From Fomes fomentarius (lineage: Eukaryota; Basidiomycota; Agaricomycetes; Polyporales; Polyporaceae), in assembly GCA_022606135.1 (NCBI GenBank), contig JABYQN010000003.1, positions 2,542,001 through 2,606,000 on the forward strand: a DNA stretch of 64,000 nt. The letters run 5' to 3'. The notes beneath the pieces are model-generated. The model had not been told where the DNA came from. It saw nothing but the letters and a program-made list of their open reading frames with translations, and ran no database searches. A program made the position numbers and the translations under genes. Each line of letters starts with the position of its first letter. Position 1 is the stretch's first letter. Positions 1 through 12,318 of this stretch are shown here, in pieces.

Positions 1-98
1 CCGTGATGCACCCTCTCCCGACTCGGAGGGTGTGATCCCGTCTGCCAAAGGCCGATCTGCGCGATACCGTGGTCTTCAGGGAATGTGCGGGGGATATA

Positions 99-2198
99 TT
101 ACTCGAGTACGGCACCATCGCCCTCTTCGTCGGGCTGGATCATATGCCCAATGTTGGAATGATAATCGTCGCTGAGAGAGATTCGCGCACTCACATCGAG
201 GTCGACAACCAACGCACCCGTGTGCCATCCGTGCGCCACTGCGGCGAAGCAGTACTTCCGCCGCTTCCGCTTATCCTCGTAGTCGAACCGCACCTCGGTA
301 GGTTTCACGACGTCTGGAGGGGGAGACATGAGGCGCCAATCTCCGTTCATGGCGGCGCGCAGCCAGGCTTCTTCAGTCGCAAACCCACCTGGCTGGCCGA
401 GTTCAATGTCGACCGGGTCTCCAAGGCCCAAAGCACCCTTGGAGACCTTGCCCCAGGTCAGAAGTTTGCCGTCGCTGGTCAGTGCCCCGTAGTGATAGTC
501 GCCGACGACGACCGAGATGACGGAGCGGTGCTGCAGCTCGGGAATGACAGTGGGTTTGAAGACGTTTGTGAGTGGGTCCTGGTTCCTGCTGACCTGCCGC
601 TGGGCCAGAATATGTCGGCCCATGAGCACGGTGGAGCTGGAATCTGTAGAGTAGGCAAAGAACGTATCAAACGACGCAGATATCTGCGATGGAATGTAAG
701 AGACCAGAATGTCTTTGTGCGACGAAAGATGGCTCACATGGGTGATCCACAAGGTCTCAGGAGGTGTCACAGATGGGCCCTCATTTTCGCCGTGACGGGT
801 GTAAGCTGGCAGAGTCCTGATCTGCTTTATATCGCTGAAGAATGGAAGCTAGAAATATAGCACGTTGGTCAGCCAAGTTGCAAAGCGCCTGCCATGAGAC
901 ATACATATTCCCAGCACCCGGTCTGGTATGTGTCCTCTCCGCTCAAGTTCCCATATCGCAAGACGTGCCCTTTGTTTGTCAATCCCAGGATGTTATTATC
1001 GAAACCAGCAATCTTGACTAGTCTGATTGTTTCTTCGGGGTCGTCCTCGAGACCAGTACATTCCAACTTCGGTAGGCGTCCAGTAGGGATAGTCGGAAGC
1101 CGTATGAGTTCGGCGCCCTGGAGGACCCACCAGTAGCAAGGAACGACGTCAGGTTCGTCTTCGGACGGTCGAGCCATTGAGGCAGCCTTCAACTCCACAT
1201 CATCAGAGGAGTCGAGTTCTTCCATCTTGTGATCTATGACCTCCTGGACTCTGCCACCGAGCTTTAACCAATATACAAGTACATCCCCAGACTCGGTGAG
1301 GATAGAAGAGAATGACCACCCGCTCTCGACTTGAACGGGCGTCGTCTCCAGCGATGACTTATCGATGGAAGATGCACTAAGACGGAACGGTCGTCCCCAA
1401 GAGGTGAACGTCCAGACCTGTGCTGCGGCGTCAAGTGCGGTGGTATGGAACCCGCCGCAACTGGACGGGATCGGAATGTGAGCATAGAACATGAGATGGC
1501 TCTGAAATTAGTATATGTACCTCAGGCTGCGGAACTTCACAGGGAGTTGAAGCCGTACAGGATGGTCCGCCTCCTGCGACGGGTTCGCAAAGCCGTTGTC
1601 GGGACTCGGACCATCAAGGCCCTCAAGGGACCCTGTAGATGCATGAGTAACCGGGTTGAGGCCGATGCTGAAGCGCTGACAGCTCACCCCAAACGTAGAT
1701 GTTGCCATGAGAGTCTAAAGCGTGGAATGCACTGCGAAAAGGCTATATCAAGGAACCTTGTCAAGAGCCACTCGTGCGCCTTACAATCTACCAGTGGCGA
1801 GAGTGACAATACGGACGCCAGGGATGTCTAAACGAATGGGAAATGGGACACAACCGAGAACGCTTGTCTTCGGGAATTCCTTCAGTCCGAGTCTGAATCT
1901 ACACCGCGCACTTTAGCGAACACGATGGATCCAATCACGCAGCAATGCGCACCCCCAGACGTAAAGTGGTGGATTGCTGAATCGTCTATACAACAACTTC
2001 CATCCCACCTGACGAGCACTGTCAGATCCGGTGAAGTTGTAATCTTCCCAGATTCGCTTGTGCCAGAACGGCTCATCTGTCACAATTGTGGCGAAGAACT
2101 GGTTGGTGCATCCTAAGCTGAGGATGTCGGTGGCCGGAAGATAGCTGAAAATCTTGTTGAAGAAGAGCTCCTTAGGAAGATCAGTAATGGCAGACATG
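99..2198 (-). CDS. F-box / RCC1-repeat protein (SAF1-like SCF substrate adaptor)
   Basis: Multi-exon gene. Exon 1 (ATG at 2198) encodes an F-box: it opens MSAITDLPKELFFNKIFSYL and continues with typical F-box hydrophobics, followed by PLYVWG, the start of an RCC1-type blade. Later exons give further RCC1-like strands: SHGNIYVWG (about 1700-1740), GGFHTTALDAAAQVW and ESGDVLVYW (about 1270-1450), and GDYHYGALTSDGKLLTWG with HGWHTGALVVD in the last exon (99-770). F-box plus RCC1 propeller is the layout of yeast SAF1, which recruits substrates to SCF ubiquitin ligase for proteasomal turnover. Substrate unknown. The ATG was chosen because the F-box starts 7 residues after it. Introns are inferred from GT..AG sites where the propeller frame jumps. 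Confidence 0.85.
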
Positions 2199-3278
2199 AC
2201 CAACCGTCGTGCGAGGGCAAGTGTTGTATTTATTTCGATGATTCTTTACCGAAACAGCTGATAACACAGATCTGATATTATTCTCATTCCTCTATGTTAA
2301 AAAATGTTACCCTAGGTAATACTATGATTAACGGTCAATATCCTCGATGAAGTGCCCACAAGTACAAGTTCATGCCCTCATCATCTAACGGGCCGTCTCG
2401 CACGAGCTTCCGCTAATTACCATAAGTGTAAGTGCTCACAAACTATGACCACTGCGAACCTCGAGAGTCAAAGAACGTGGGGTCGACACCAACAAGATCC
2501 GCATCTTCTGTGGCGCGCTCGCCCTGCCCTCGCCTCATTTCACGCAGCAGCAGCAAGGTGACCTGTCGCACCCTTTCCTCCTCATGCTTGGAGGCCTGAC
2601 CTTCATATCGACCTTATGTCACTTTTAGTCACAGTCAGTCGAGCGCGGGGTCATCCAGGGGGCAAGTTGTCCACTCATACGCCTGTTGCCAGTGGACTCG
2701 GTGTAGAAAGCGAAAAATCAAGATTGACTAATGAGCGTACCATGTGGTCGGTTTGCAATAGCCACGAACATACGGCATCAGTACTTGCGGGAATTCCTTA
2801 ATAGTCCTTAATTGGGCTATTAAGACGCTTAAGACCGTGTAAGGACGTTAAGCCCATGGGCGCCTCTGCACTGACCTCCTCCTCAGCTCACTCGCGCTCG
2901 GGGCATAGCACGTTGAGTTCGCGTTGTATCTATTCGAATATTTGTAGAATTCTTCGTTTCAGATGAATGAACCATTGTATCGAGTTTTCGAACTTTTGAG
3001 TGAGGAATGCACTCCTTGATGTTTCCTTCACCCAGTATGTGCATAAGTCCTATCAAGACCGTCAGTTCATTAAGGAATTTCCGCAAGTACTGATGGGAGT
3101 GGTGAACTCGCGCTCTGCATGCACTTATGACTCGGAGCTTGAACAATTCAAGCTGATTCACATCTCACCTCTTCGTATCAACACCAGATTTATCGTATTG
3201 AGACAGTGTTGGGAACATGTCTCGAATGATGATTGTTTACAGTGATGGCGGAAGAACATCACCGGGGATTCATCAAAA
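2199..3278. other. Intergenic region
   Basis: No convincing gene. The open frames are short, lack family resemblance and lack consistent splice sites. Around 2800-2860 there is an AT-rich patch with imperfect inverted pieces (TGGGCTATTAAG and a matching CGTTAAGCCCA) that could form a weak hairpin. I see no coding or RNA feature in it. Confidence 0.5.
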
Positions 3279-3352
3279 TGAGTCGGCCCAGGATCGAACT
3301 GAGGACCTTCTGTGTGTTAGACAGATGCGATAACCAACTACGCCACCGACCC
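3279..3352 (-). tRNA. tRNA-Val (anticodon AAC)
   Basis: 74-nt cloverleaf read on the minus strand: 7-bp acceptor GGGTCGG/CCGACTC (one G-U) plus discriminator A, D stem, anticodon stem TCTGT/ACAGA with loop CTAACAC (anticodon AAC), and T stem CTCAG/CTGGA-type. It is one of three copies in the window and differs from the other two by a single base in the T loop (TTCGATC instead of TTCGAAC), which keeps the invariant T54 T55 C56 and A58. A TTTT stretch follows directly on the transcribed strand, as expected for a Pol III terminator. No intron. Confidence 0.95.
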
Positions 3353-3846
3353 ATCTAACTACTTTTTTAAGCAATACCCATCAAGGGTGACGCTGCTGAG
3401 TGTGTCTGGACTCTGTCGGGGTACCTTTTTTGGTCCTTGGACTTAACCTTGCCAGTGAAGCTCTTGAAATTATCAGAAGTATTGTCAAGTTCGGCACCAG
3501 TCGCACGCAATGTACAACAAACAATTCAATCCGTCTAATTCACACCCATTGTTCGGACGTCTGCAGGTGTAACTGTGTCCTTCTGGATTTGTTCTAATTC
3601 GGGTGCATTTTCCTCGGATTTTCCTACCTGCCCTGGATCGGTATCCTCTAGCCATTGGTCCTTTTATTGCACTCATATGAGCTCAACTACTACGGGGCGT
3701 ACGAATACCTTGCCTTTGACATAGTGGGAATAGGGAGTTCTCACAAGCTAAGTATCCTGTCAGCGGTTGACATAGCGGCTGGCAAAGATGCCTGCACAAT
3801 CTCTTTGACTCTCACTCACTTGTTCCCTCACTTCTGGACCTCAACG
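3353..3846. other. Intergenic region / 5' flank of the Cys-rich membrane protein
   Basis: An open frame runs in from 3655 in the frame of the next gene, but the residues before 3847 do not look like a signal peptide or domain, so I treat the region as 5' UTR and promoter. No other feature recognised. Confidence 0.45.
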
Positions 3847-5002
3847 ATGGGCATATGCAACAGGCTGTTCTCTCTGTTTGTTGTCCTTCCTCATCTTGTC
3901 CTTGGTGGGAACATCGCTGGTGGAGAATGCTCCACCGACAACGATCGCTTAGACACATCGACTGGCAAATTCCTCAGCGACTGTGACGAGTCTACGTTCT
4001 GTTCTGGTGCAGCGAACGGAACCTGTCAGCCGCGCCAATGCAGACGCGACGTATTCCCATTTGGGTTCGACAGAGTGTCCACGATCCCGCCTCTTTGCAA
4101 GTACGGGACGTACTGCCCAGACGAAGGCAGCGGCTGCAAGCCCCTGGTGGCCGTCGGACAGCCCTGTCAGATGGACCGCGACGAACAGTGCACCCCGCCG
4201 CCACCTACGACTTCGGACGACCTGGAGAGCGGAGAAGGTCAAGTCAAGCCGCTATGCTTGAGATCTGCATGCACGTATGTCATCTCAACCGTAGGCTACT
4301 CCTTCCCGGAATCCTTTGTGCCCATGCTGATAGGCTGCCCAGGTATGCGAACATGACACTCGGTCAGCCATGTGTCCTTGACGTTGTCACCTATACGGAC
4401 GGACCGTACACGAACACGATCACAAGACACAACTGTCAAACGCCCACATATTACTGCCATGGGGACTACCGAGTGTGCATCCGCACGAAGGCAATGGGTG
4501 TGCCTTGTGCTATCGATCAGGAGTGTCAGTCGGTATGCCGTGCGTTCTCACAACTAAATTGAACACCCCGTTGATCTTCCATGCATAACAGTTCAACTGC
4601 GGGACCAAGGGCGTATGCGTCGCTCCCGCTGGGACGCCTGCTCGCCTGAAGGCAGGGCCTCTGGCATTGACTGGAGTCAGTGTGATCGCAGGTGAAGCGT
4701 GACCGAGGAATTGCTTCGAGTTGCGGGGGGATCACTCATGCCTGTCCTATCCATAGCTATGACTGCCGTAGTGATCATGGTGACCCTCTTCCACAAGCGG
4801 CAGCGTTTGAAACGCTACCAGGAGATTAGGGAATACTACGAGGAGCAGACGGAGTACGTGTCTTTTCTCACATTTCGTCTGCACTGGACAGACTCATCTT
4901 GCACACAGATTACGAAAGTCGCTAGCATCATTGCATGCAGCTGCGGCAGACCGCTACGAGAAGGCGACGGTCTACGGTTCAGAGAGGATGCCTATATATT
5001 AG
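3847..5002 (+). CDS. Conserved cysteine-rich single-pass membrane protein (Agaricomycete family)
   Basis: Family member recognised by layout: a signal peptide (MGICNRLFSLFVVLPHLV), then a cysteine-rich ectodomain with blocks such as CDESTFCSGAANGTC, CRRDVFPFGF and CPDEGSGCKPLV, one transmembrane helix (about 4735-4790, LSIAMTAVVIMVTLF) and a basic cytosolic tail (HKRQRLKRYQEIREYYEE). Exon 1 ends at 4274; exon 2 is 4343-4532; exon 3 starts at 4592; the last intron (4854-4908) restores the family's usual C-terminus, ending ERMPIY and a TAG at 5000-5002. The junction near 4660-4720 between ectodomain and helix is not resolved. Function is unknown. Similar proteins are common and conserved in mushroom-forming fungi; a surface or secretory-pathway role is inferred only. 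Confidence 0.75.
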
Positions 5003-5120
5003 CAGACATGATAGTGCGTACATTGAATACACAACAGTATGCACATGATATCGAAACATAACAATCAGATCTATGTGTATACTCTCGCCTGATACATGTG
5101 GAGCCATAACAGAGTCACGT

Positions 5121-8100
5121 CTATGCTATCTTCTGCTTGGTCCGCTGCTCGAAAATCTCGACGTCGATCGTGTTCATACTGAAGAAGCGCCAAATGTTGA
5201 CATGCTTCAACTGCCCATATCGACGCAGACGTCCGATAGCCTGTGTCTCGCACGCGTCATAGATCTCTTGTGTTGGAGCAAGGAGTGGGGAGAGGAAGAT
5301 GGCATGATTCGCGGAGGTCAGGTTGGCACCACTCGCGCTCTCATCCATCACGTTAAGTAGGAGCACGCGCTCCTTGCTATCGTTCTGGAACTTCTCAAGG
5401 TTCTTGCTCTTCATGGCCGCAGAACCCTTGATCTCGAGGAATGCGATTTTGTTCGCTTGGAGCGCCTCCGCGACCTTGGCAGTGAGATCGGGGAACTGAA
5501 CGAAGATGAGCACACGCTCGTCTTTCGGAATGGTGCTCCTGAATCCTCGTCAGAACACGATAATCGCAAGAAGGGAAGACAAACGTACTTGATCAAGTGT
5601 ATGACCCTCTCGAGCTTCAGCCCGAAATGCTTGCCCCGACCGTCCCGCGCCTCGTCATCAACTCCGAGCGTGTCGCCCTTCACGACGTTGAGGGCTCGCG
5701 CTGCGGCTCTGCAGGCGCCGGATGCAGCATACACGCACTCTTCGCGGTCGGCGCACTCCTTGACGCATTTGTAGCAACCCATGTGACCACAAGACGAGAG
5801 GACAGCGATGTCCTCGATGGGAACTTTCTCATTGTTGCAACTGGGACAGTGGACCACTGGAGGCACATCGGCTTGCTTCTGGAGATCGCGCACGACAGTG
5901 AAGTACCTGAGCGAGCGGACGCGGCCCACGAGCTCCTTGGTGATTCGACGGATCTCGTGCGTCTGCTCGCGGTGATCCCACATCAGGTCCCGGGTGGACT
6001 TGGGGATGTCCGTGTCGTCTTTGCGCCCGCCCTTCTTCAGACCGTCACTAATCTTGTTCGTCGTGGGCTTGAGAGGGCCTGCGACGCCAGCCTGGTCTAG
6101 AAGAGCCTGCGCGGCGTCTGTGGCATCCTTGTCACCGACACCCTCCGTTCGGGTGACGCGAACGTATTCACGGAAGAGCGACTCTTCAGAGGTCTTGCCG
6201 ATCTTCTTCTCCATCTTAACTGCGTCTTGGAGCTTCTTGAGGAGTTCCTTCTTGCAGTCCTCGAGCTGCTTCTTGCGTTCTTGGACGATGACCTCGCACG
6301 CTTTCATAGCGTTCTCCTTGTCAGAGGTTTCGAGCTCGAAGTGCGAACAACGCTTCAAGAGGGCTTCCTCGGCAGTGCTGAACGAACGCATCAGTGTGCC
6401 CTGCTCAACGGTTGAAAGTCGTTCAAAGTACATACCTGCTGTCACCAAGGGCCTGTGCGAGACGCTTCTCGCGGTCGCTCTCACTTTTTCTGCTCCGCTT
6501 CACCGTCATGTCGATAGCCCGAAGATAGTGCTCCAACTCAAGGTAAATCGCGCGCTCTGCTGCAGGGAGAACGATCTTGTTGATCTCCTGACCCCACGAG
6601 ATCTCGTCAATTTCGGCGACGTTCTGAAATCTAGTCAGCACGAGGTCCTCTCACGAATCGCAGCTATACTCACCTGTCGGACGAACTGATCGAGGAACCT
6701 CTGCCCGAGCTGGTGGCGGTGTGCATGCCACTCTAGACTGTGAACTTCGCGGAACGAGTGGAACTTCTCGACAGCTACGAGGAACTGTCAGCTATTTGAC
6801 ATCAGCACGATTCGGCGCAGTACACACCTGTCTGCTCCCGTTTCCTCTTCTTGACTTGCAAGGACTGCCCCTCGTTGTCATCGTCGATACCGAGATGGAT
6901 GTTCAGGAAGGCTGAGATTGTCTTCAGCGCGCCGAAATCGTGAATGGGCGGAGTACCCGAAAGCACCCAATGTCTCTCCGCCTTTATCCTGGTCACCATC
7001 GAGAGCACTTTCCCGTCCAGGTACGTGTACTCGTCGACGATCTTGCGCGCGAAATGGAACATCTCTAGCGGCGGAGCTTGCATCTGCGTCCAGTCTCTCC
7101 TGACCGCAGCCGACTTGAGTTTCCACGGATCCGAGTCCTCGCGCCGCTTCTTCTCCTTCGGTGGCTTATCTTCGGTCTTGCGCTTCTTTGCGGGCGCTTT
7201 CTTTCCTTTCCCCTTTGGCTTCGCGTCCTCATCGTCTTCGTCGACGTCCATAGCGCCCTCGGACTCAGATGTCGCAGGCGCGGACCGGGGCTTCTTCACT
7301 AATGCACGCTTTTTCGGGGCCACCTTCGCCTTGCCTTTGCCCTTCTTTGGTTTCTCGTCTTCTGACTTGTCCTCGAACTCTTCAAAGGCGTCCTCATCCT
7401 CGTCCTCATCCTCGTTGTCCGATTCGCTCGCTTCCGAAGGACCGTCCTCGTAATCGGAGTCATCCGACGTCTTGGACCGCTTCGCTGGACGTTTCTTCGG
7501 GGCCGCCTTACCCTTACCCTTGCTTCTACCTTTCTTGGGAGCCTCATGCTCGCTCTCGTCCTCATCGTCGGAGATGACGATAGCTTTGCGCTTGACAGCG
7601 CGACGAACTCGAGGCACGTCGGATTCCTCGTCAGGCTCGGCTTCAGAGGTAGGCGGTGCGGTGGCCACGCTCGATGCTGGGGAGAGACGGCGCTTGGGAG
7701 GAGGCACCGGAATGACAACCTCGACCGTCAAGCCAGTACGAGGGCTTGCGCTAGACTTCTTGGAAGGGCCGGCAGAGGCGGCGGCGGTCTTGGCCGGTTT
7801 TGCCTTTGTTTGAGTAGACTCCTTTACCTGCTTGTTGGGCTCCTCTTCGTCCACGGCGGCTTCGCGGTAGGACTTGCCCTTCAGACGCTTGGTCGGAACA
7901 AAGAGTTGCGTGGCCTCGTCTATCATTCACTCATTCACATTTCAGTGTCGTGTGTAGAAGGATTGGGCTATATGCCACTCACCGATCTCGCGTCCCCTCT
8001 TGATCTGCTCCATGACAGCAGACGCACCCTGGTCGTCATCCCGCAGTCGCTCGACTTGCTCTTGGAGACCCTTGAGCGTGATATCCAGGCGAGCGTCGAA

Positions 8101-11100
8101 GAATCGGCCATCCTGAATCGGCAACTCCCCCGCGCCCGCAAATGCCTCTAGGTTGTCCTGGTACACTTGGCTCTTGAAGAGGTTCGACGCGACGATGACA
8201 ATGTCCGCTTCCATGACGTCCTCGACCTTGAGCGAGTTGACATTCGACGCCGTGTGCAAAGTGACAATCTTGAACCGGCTCTTCGTGAACTTGCGCACTT
8301 CCGACTCCCACTGACGCGTCAGATGCGGCGGGACGATGATGAGCGTAGCCTTCGTCGCGATGTGGCCCTTCATGTCCTCGATCTTCTTGAACTCCTTCTT
8401 GACATCAGCAGCCGCACAGTCGATGAGGCCGAGCGAGATCGCGGTCTTGCCGTAACCGACTTCGTCTGCGAGGACACCGCCGCGGATGTGGTGAGGGCGT
8501 TGCGCGCGACCTTCGGCGCGCCAACCGAGGGGCTCGAGGATGGCTTCGGAGATTTCCTCCTCCACGAATGGAGGTGCATCCTTTGACTCCTGTGCGAGCA
8601 TCCAAGTGAGCGAGCGGAGCTGTTCAGGACGAAGCGACATCTTGAAGCTCGGTGGCTGAGCGTGCTCAGCATCCATCCGGTTACTCGCAAGCGCGAACTT
8701 CGGGAATGTCATCTTGACTGCGGGCGTGAAGTCCGTGTTGAGGCACCACGAGAGGCTCGCAGACTCGCTACCGTCGCCAGTGGGGAGACGCGAGAGCGCG
8801 CGGTGCATGAGCGAGGTGATGTTGACACCGATGCGGACGATACCCAAGCCATCCTCGTTGAGCATGAGCTGCGTGACGAAAGGAGCAGGACGCCGCTTGA
8901 GGCTACGCTCGTATTCGCCGGCCTGAATGGTATCCTCGATCGCGGCGATCCGCTTCTTGACCTTGGTCCAGCGGATGTCGGGGGAGAGGGGCGCGCAGCG
9001 GCGGCAGCCGGCATGGGCGTTCGCGCGGTCCACTGTCTGCCAGGTGTTGAACTGGCCGTCGATATTCCGGATCCTTTCAACTAGCCACGCGAGTGCCCTA
9101 AAGGTCGACCGTTCGTGCACCTTGTCCACTTCCACCCAGCTACCACGCGGCCACTCCGAGCCAGCGTGCTCGCCAAGCGGAACACGACATACGAGGAGAG
9201 CTGTAGCGCTCTTGCACGCGTCTTGCGAGACATCGACCGAGACACCTTCGGCGGGAGTCGCGAATACCGCGTCCTTACCAGAAGCAGGCTATAGACGTAG
9301 GTGTGAGCACAATGCGTCTGGGACATGTTTAAACAACAACATAGCTCACCGTCAACTTCACGTTCGAAGCCTCAATCCATCGACAAGGGATATTGCACTT
9401 CACGTTCTCAGTGCCCTCGATATCTGACTGCCTCCACTTGGGATCGAGGTATGCAATGATCGGCCTACTCTCACCATATTCATACCTCCTAGTGCTCGTT
9501 GAAAATACAAACGAATCCTGAGTGGGCTCGCCACACCTAGTCGGGTCGAGCAACAGGAAGATGGGAGGGAGATGTTGATCCTGCTCGGTCGGTGCGCGCT
9601 TGTGCAGCGCTGAGTTCGCGGTGCCACACTTGTCTATGAGCGTATATACGCCCGAAATGTCACGGTCGAACAGCGCGCGCTGGTCCTCGGGGATCGTCAC
9701 CTCGAGTTGCTCGTGCACCATCTTGTTCTTGAACTCGTCGCCCGTCAGGCCGAGCTTCTGCTCCCATGAAGGAACGAGCTCGCTCCCACCCTCAATCGTG
9801 ATGTCAACCTTCACGATAGAGGGAACTGCAAACTCCCACTGCCCAGAGAAGAGTCCGTCGGAGCACACGAACCGCCCGACAGGGAGCTCGAGCACCTTTC
9901 GGATCTCCGCGTTCGCAGGCTCGCGTTCCTCGGGGAAGGCAAACAGTCGCCATTCTGGTTGCTTGGGGTGTAGCGAGAGCTCGAGCTTCCCAGTGGGAGA
10001 CTGGTAGACGACAGACCACGTCTCTTGACGCTTTGGCTCGACGAACCTAAGCTCCTTCTCGACAGCCCTCAAGACCGCAGCGCGCCACCCAGTCCAGCGA
10101 GAGCCAGACGTCTCGACCTCGTTCGACTTAGCGAGCTTGTTGAGAAGCCCTTCAGAAACGTTGGTGAGTGTGAGGGACATCGGCAGGATGGCCTTCAAAT
10201 CCTTCTCGAACGCAGAGGGCGAGAGGCGAGGATGTACCTTCAAGTCAATAGGTTGGTAGTTATGCTCGGGTCGGCCGCCGCACTTGACACACGACGTTGA
10301 GTCGCAATCGACGCAGCGGTTCAAGACACGGTCGGTCATGTCCTTGCGGCCTTCGCAGCTGCACAGGCGCGCGCTACGTTCCGCCTCTTCGAGGATACCT
10401 TCCAATGACAGTTCCGACGCAGACGCAGCCAGGTTGAGTGGCTTCTGCTCGAGCTGCTCCTCGCCCGTGACGTGAGACTCGACGTCGTCGGCTGGCTGAT
10501 CGACCGCCATGACTATGTCTTCGTCCCTGGCGCTCGGTTCGTCCTCATCCATACGATCATCGTTTCGCTGTTCATACGTCCTCTCGTCCGAGCCATCTTT
10601 CAACAGCTTCTTTCCGACCACAAGCGCCGCAAGGATGCACGCGCCCACCACGGTCGTGGACATGGCGTTTCCCGCAAGGTCGGCTAGCTGATCCTCAGTC
10701 TCGCGAGTGAGCAGTAGCTCGTTCACGGGGAGACCTTGCATGGACAGCGCCTCGATACCAACCATAGGACCGCCACGATTCGTGATGTACGGAATCATGG
10801 TCGGTGTCAGGCAGGGGCAGATGCCCGGTTTGCTCGAGCCAGTGGATCGATCGACGTTCTGAGAGAGATTCCAGACTTGTCTGCATCGATTCGAGGACGG
10901 ATGAGTCGACGCCACAACGAGGATGATGACACTACGCACGTCTTGAACGACGAATCGACGCCCTTCTTGGCAGAACGGAGAAGACTAATATCCATGAGGT
11001 CCCACACTCGCTCGACCTGACCGATTCCCCAATCGTTCCACGCAAAGTCCGGGAGCTTGCAGAACCCGCCTGCGAGACATTTATCAATATCTCTCCGTGC

Positions 11101-12318
11101 GTTCGTGAGGCGTACTCACCCTCTTCCCAACTCGTGAGCGGGCGTTTCGTACCGAGCTGCTCTTCCAAGCGAGCACGCTGGTGACGGCTTTCACAGCGGC
11201 CCCAGTCCGTGCGACCGCGAGTGCCACCAACGGTGTTGAACGCTTCGTTCGCGAGTTTCTGCCTGGCCTGATGAATACGCGGATCGTCGGTCGGAAGGAG
11301 GAACGCGTCCAAAGTGGACGAGGCCGGCCGCTTCATCTTGTTTAGCAAGTTCTTCCACGAATCTGGCATGCTGGAGCGCTTCTGGTTGACGGCGAGCAGG
11401 TACACGCGAGTCCGAGTGTGAGGGATGTAGAACGTCTTTGTGTCGACACGGAGGTAGCTGGCGCTATACCCGCTGCGTTCGAAGTAGTCGACGACGCGAT
11501 CCCAGGGCGCACCACATACGTTCTCAAGGATAACGAGGGGCGGATGGTGATTCTTGACCCACGACATCATGCCACGAAACGTCCGACCCGACTCGCCGTT
11601 CGCGTCGATGTCCTGCTTCTCATTGTTGAGATTAGAGTAGTCTACGCATGACGTTCCTGCCACTAGCAAGTCAACATCTCCTGGTACGGGAGCCAGTGCA
11701 CCGTACGCGGTGGTTCTGTCACGTCCATCAATACTTCAACCATTGCACTTGCGCTAGCGCTGTCATGACTCACGCTTCATCCTCACCCAGTTCGCAGACA
11801 TCGCGGAACAAAAGAGGAGGTTGGAAGTTTCTCTCGATATATGCCTGCTTGAAAGGCTCAATCTCGCAAGAGAAGACGTGTTCATATTCAAGTGAAACGC
11901 CATAGTGTTCTTGAATGGATCGTTGTACGAGATTGAGTGCAAGGAGAGGAGATTCCGTTCCGGAACACATGGTGGCCACGCGCATCTTGCGACCTTTCAA
12001 ACGCTCCGTGACATCTTTGATTTGAGGGATGCGGGAGACAAGATCGGAGAAAATGGCGGGGATGTCGTGGATGGGCGGGAGGTCGGAGTTCTCAATGGCA
12101 CTTCCCTTCGCCTGTTCTGCATCTCCCTCAGGAGCCTCAGTCTCTGATGAGTTTTCCACCGCGTCTTCGGCCGCCGACTCGGCCTCTGACTTGTCATCGT
12201 CAGGTTGATCGGAGGAGTCCGCAGGTTTGCTCGACTGGCCAGACTTCTTGGGCTTGCCGAAGAAGGAGGTAAGAGACTTCTGGCCTTTTGCTTTTGAAGC
12301 TTTCGAGGTTGGAGGCAT
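5121..12318 (-). CDS. DNMT5: DNMT5-type DNA (cytosine-5) methyltransferase with RING finger and SNF2 ATPase
   Basis: One continuous multi-exon gene of roughly 2,100-2,200 residues. Order from the N-terminus: Lys/Ser-rich leader with a PIP box (residues 13-20, QKSLTSFF); acidic linker; C5-methyltransferase motif I (MRVATMCSGTESPLLAL), motif IV (VAGTSCVDYS, with Ser before the catalytic Cys instead of Pro), motif VI (ILENVCGAPW), motif VIII (HTRTRVYLLAV) and motifs IX/X (GLPVNELLL..GNAMSTTVVG); a Cys cluster (CSCEG..CVDC..CVKCGGRPEHNY); SNF2 lobe 1 with Walker A GGVLADEVGYGKT, a long Lys/acidic insertion (about 7150-7850), DEYT in place of DEAH and VLSGTPP; a RING (CPSC..SSCGHMGCYKC); lobe 2 with QAIGRLRRYGQ. 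Cryptococcus DNMT5 with this MTase-RING-SNF2 order is a maintenance CpG methyltransferase. The stop is at 5121-5123. Exon 1 runs to about 11776 and exon 2 starts near 11731. Confidence 0.93.
12259..12282 (-). other. PIP box (PCNA-interacting peptide) of the DNMT5-type gene
   Basis: Codons 13-20 read Q-K-S-L-T-S-F-F, an exact match to the canonical Q-x2-[LIVM]-x2-[FY]-[FY] PCNA-binding motif. It is preceded by KASKAKG and followed by GKPKKSG, the basic flanks common around functional PIP boxes. It lies in exon 1, upstream of the acidic linker and methyltransferase domain. Binding to PCNA is inferred from the motif only. Confidence 0.75.

Noticed and set aside
5457..8586. Several long plus-strand open frames (for example 5994-6689 and 7546-8151) opposite the DNMT5-type gene
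   Set aside because: They are antisense shadows of a GC-rich coding strand. The minus strand carries all conserved motifs.
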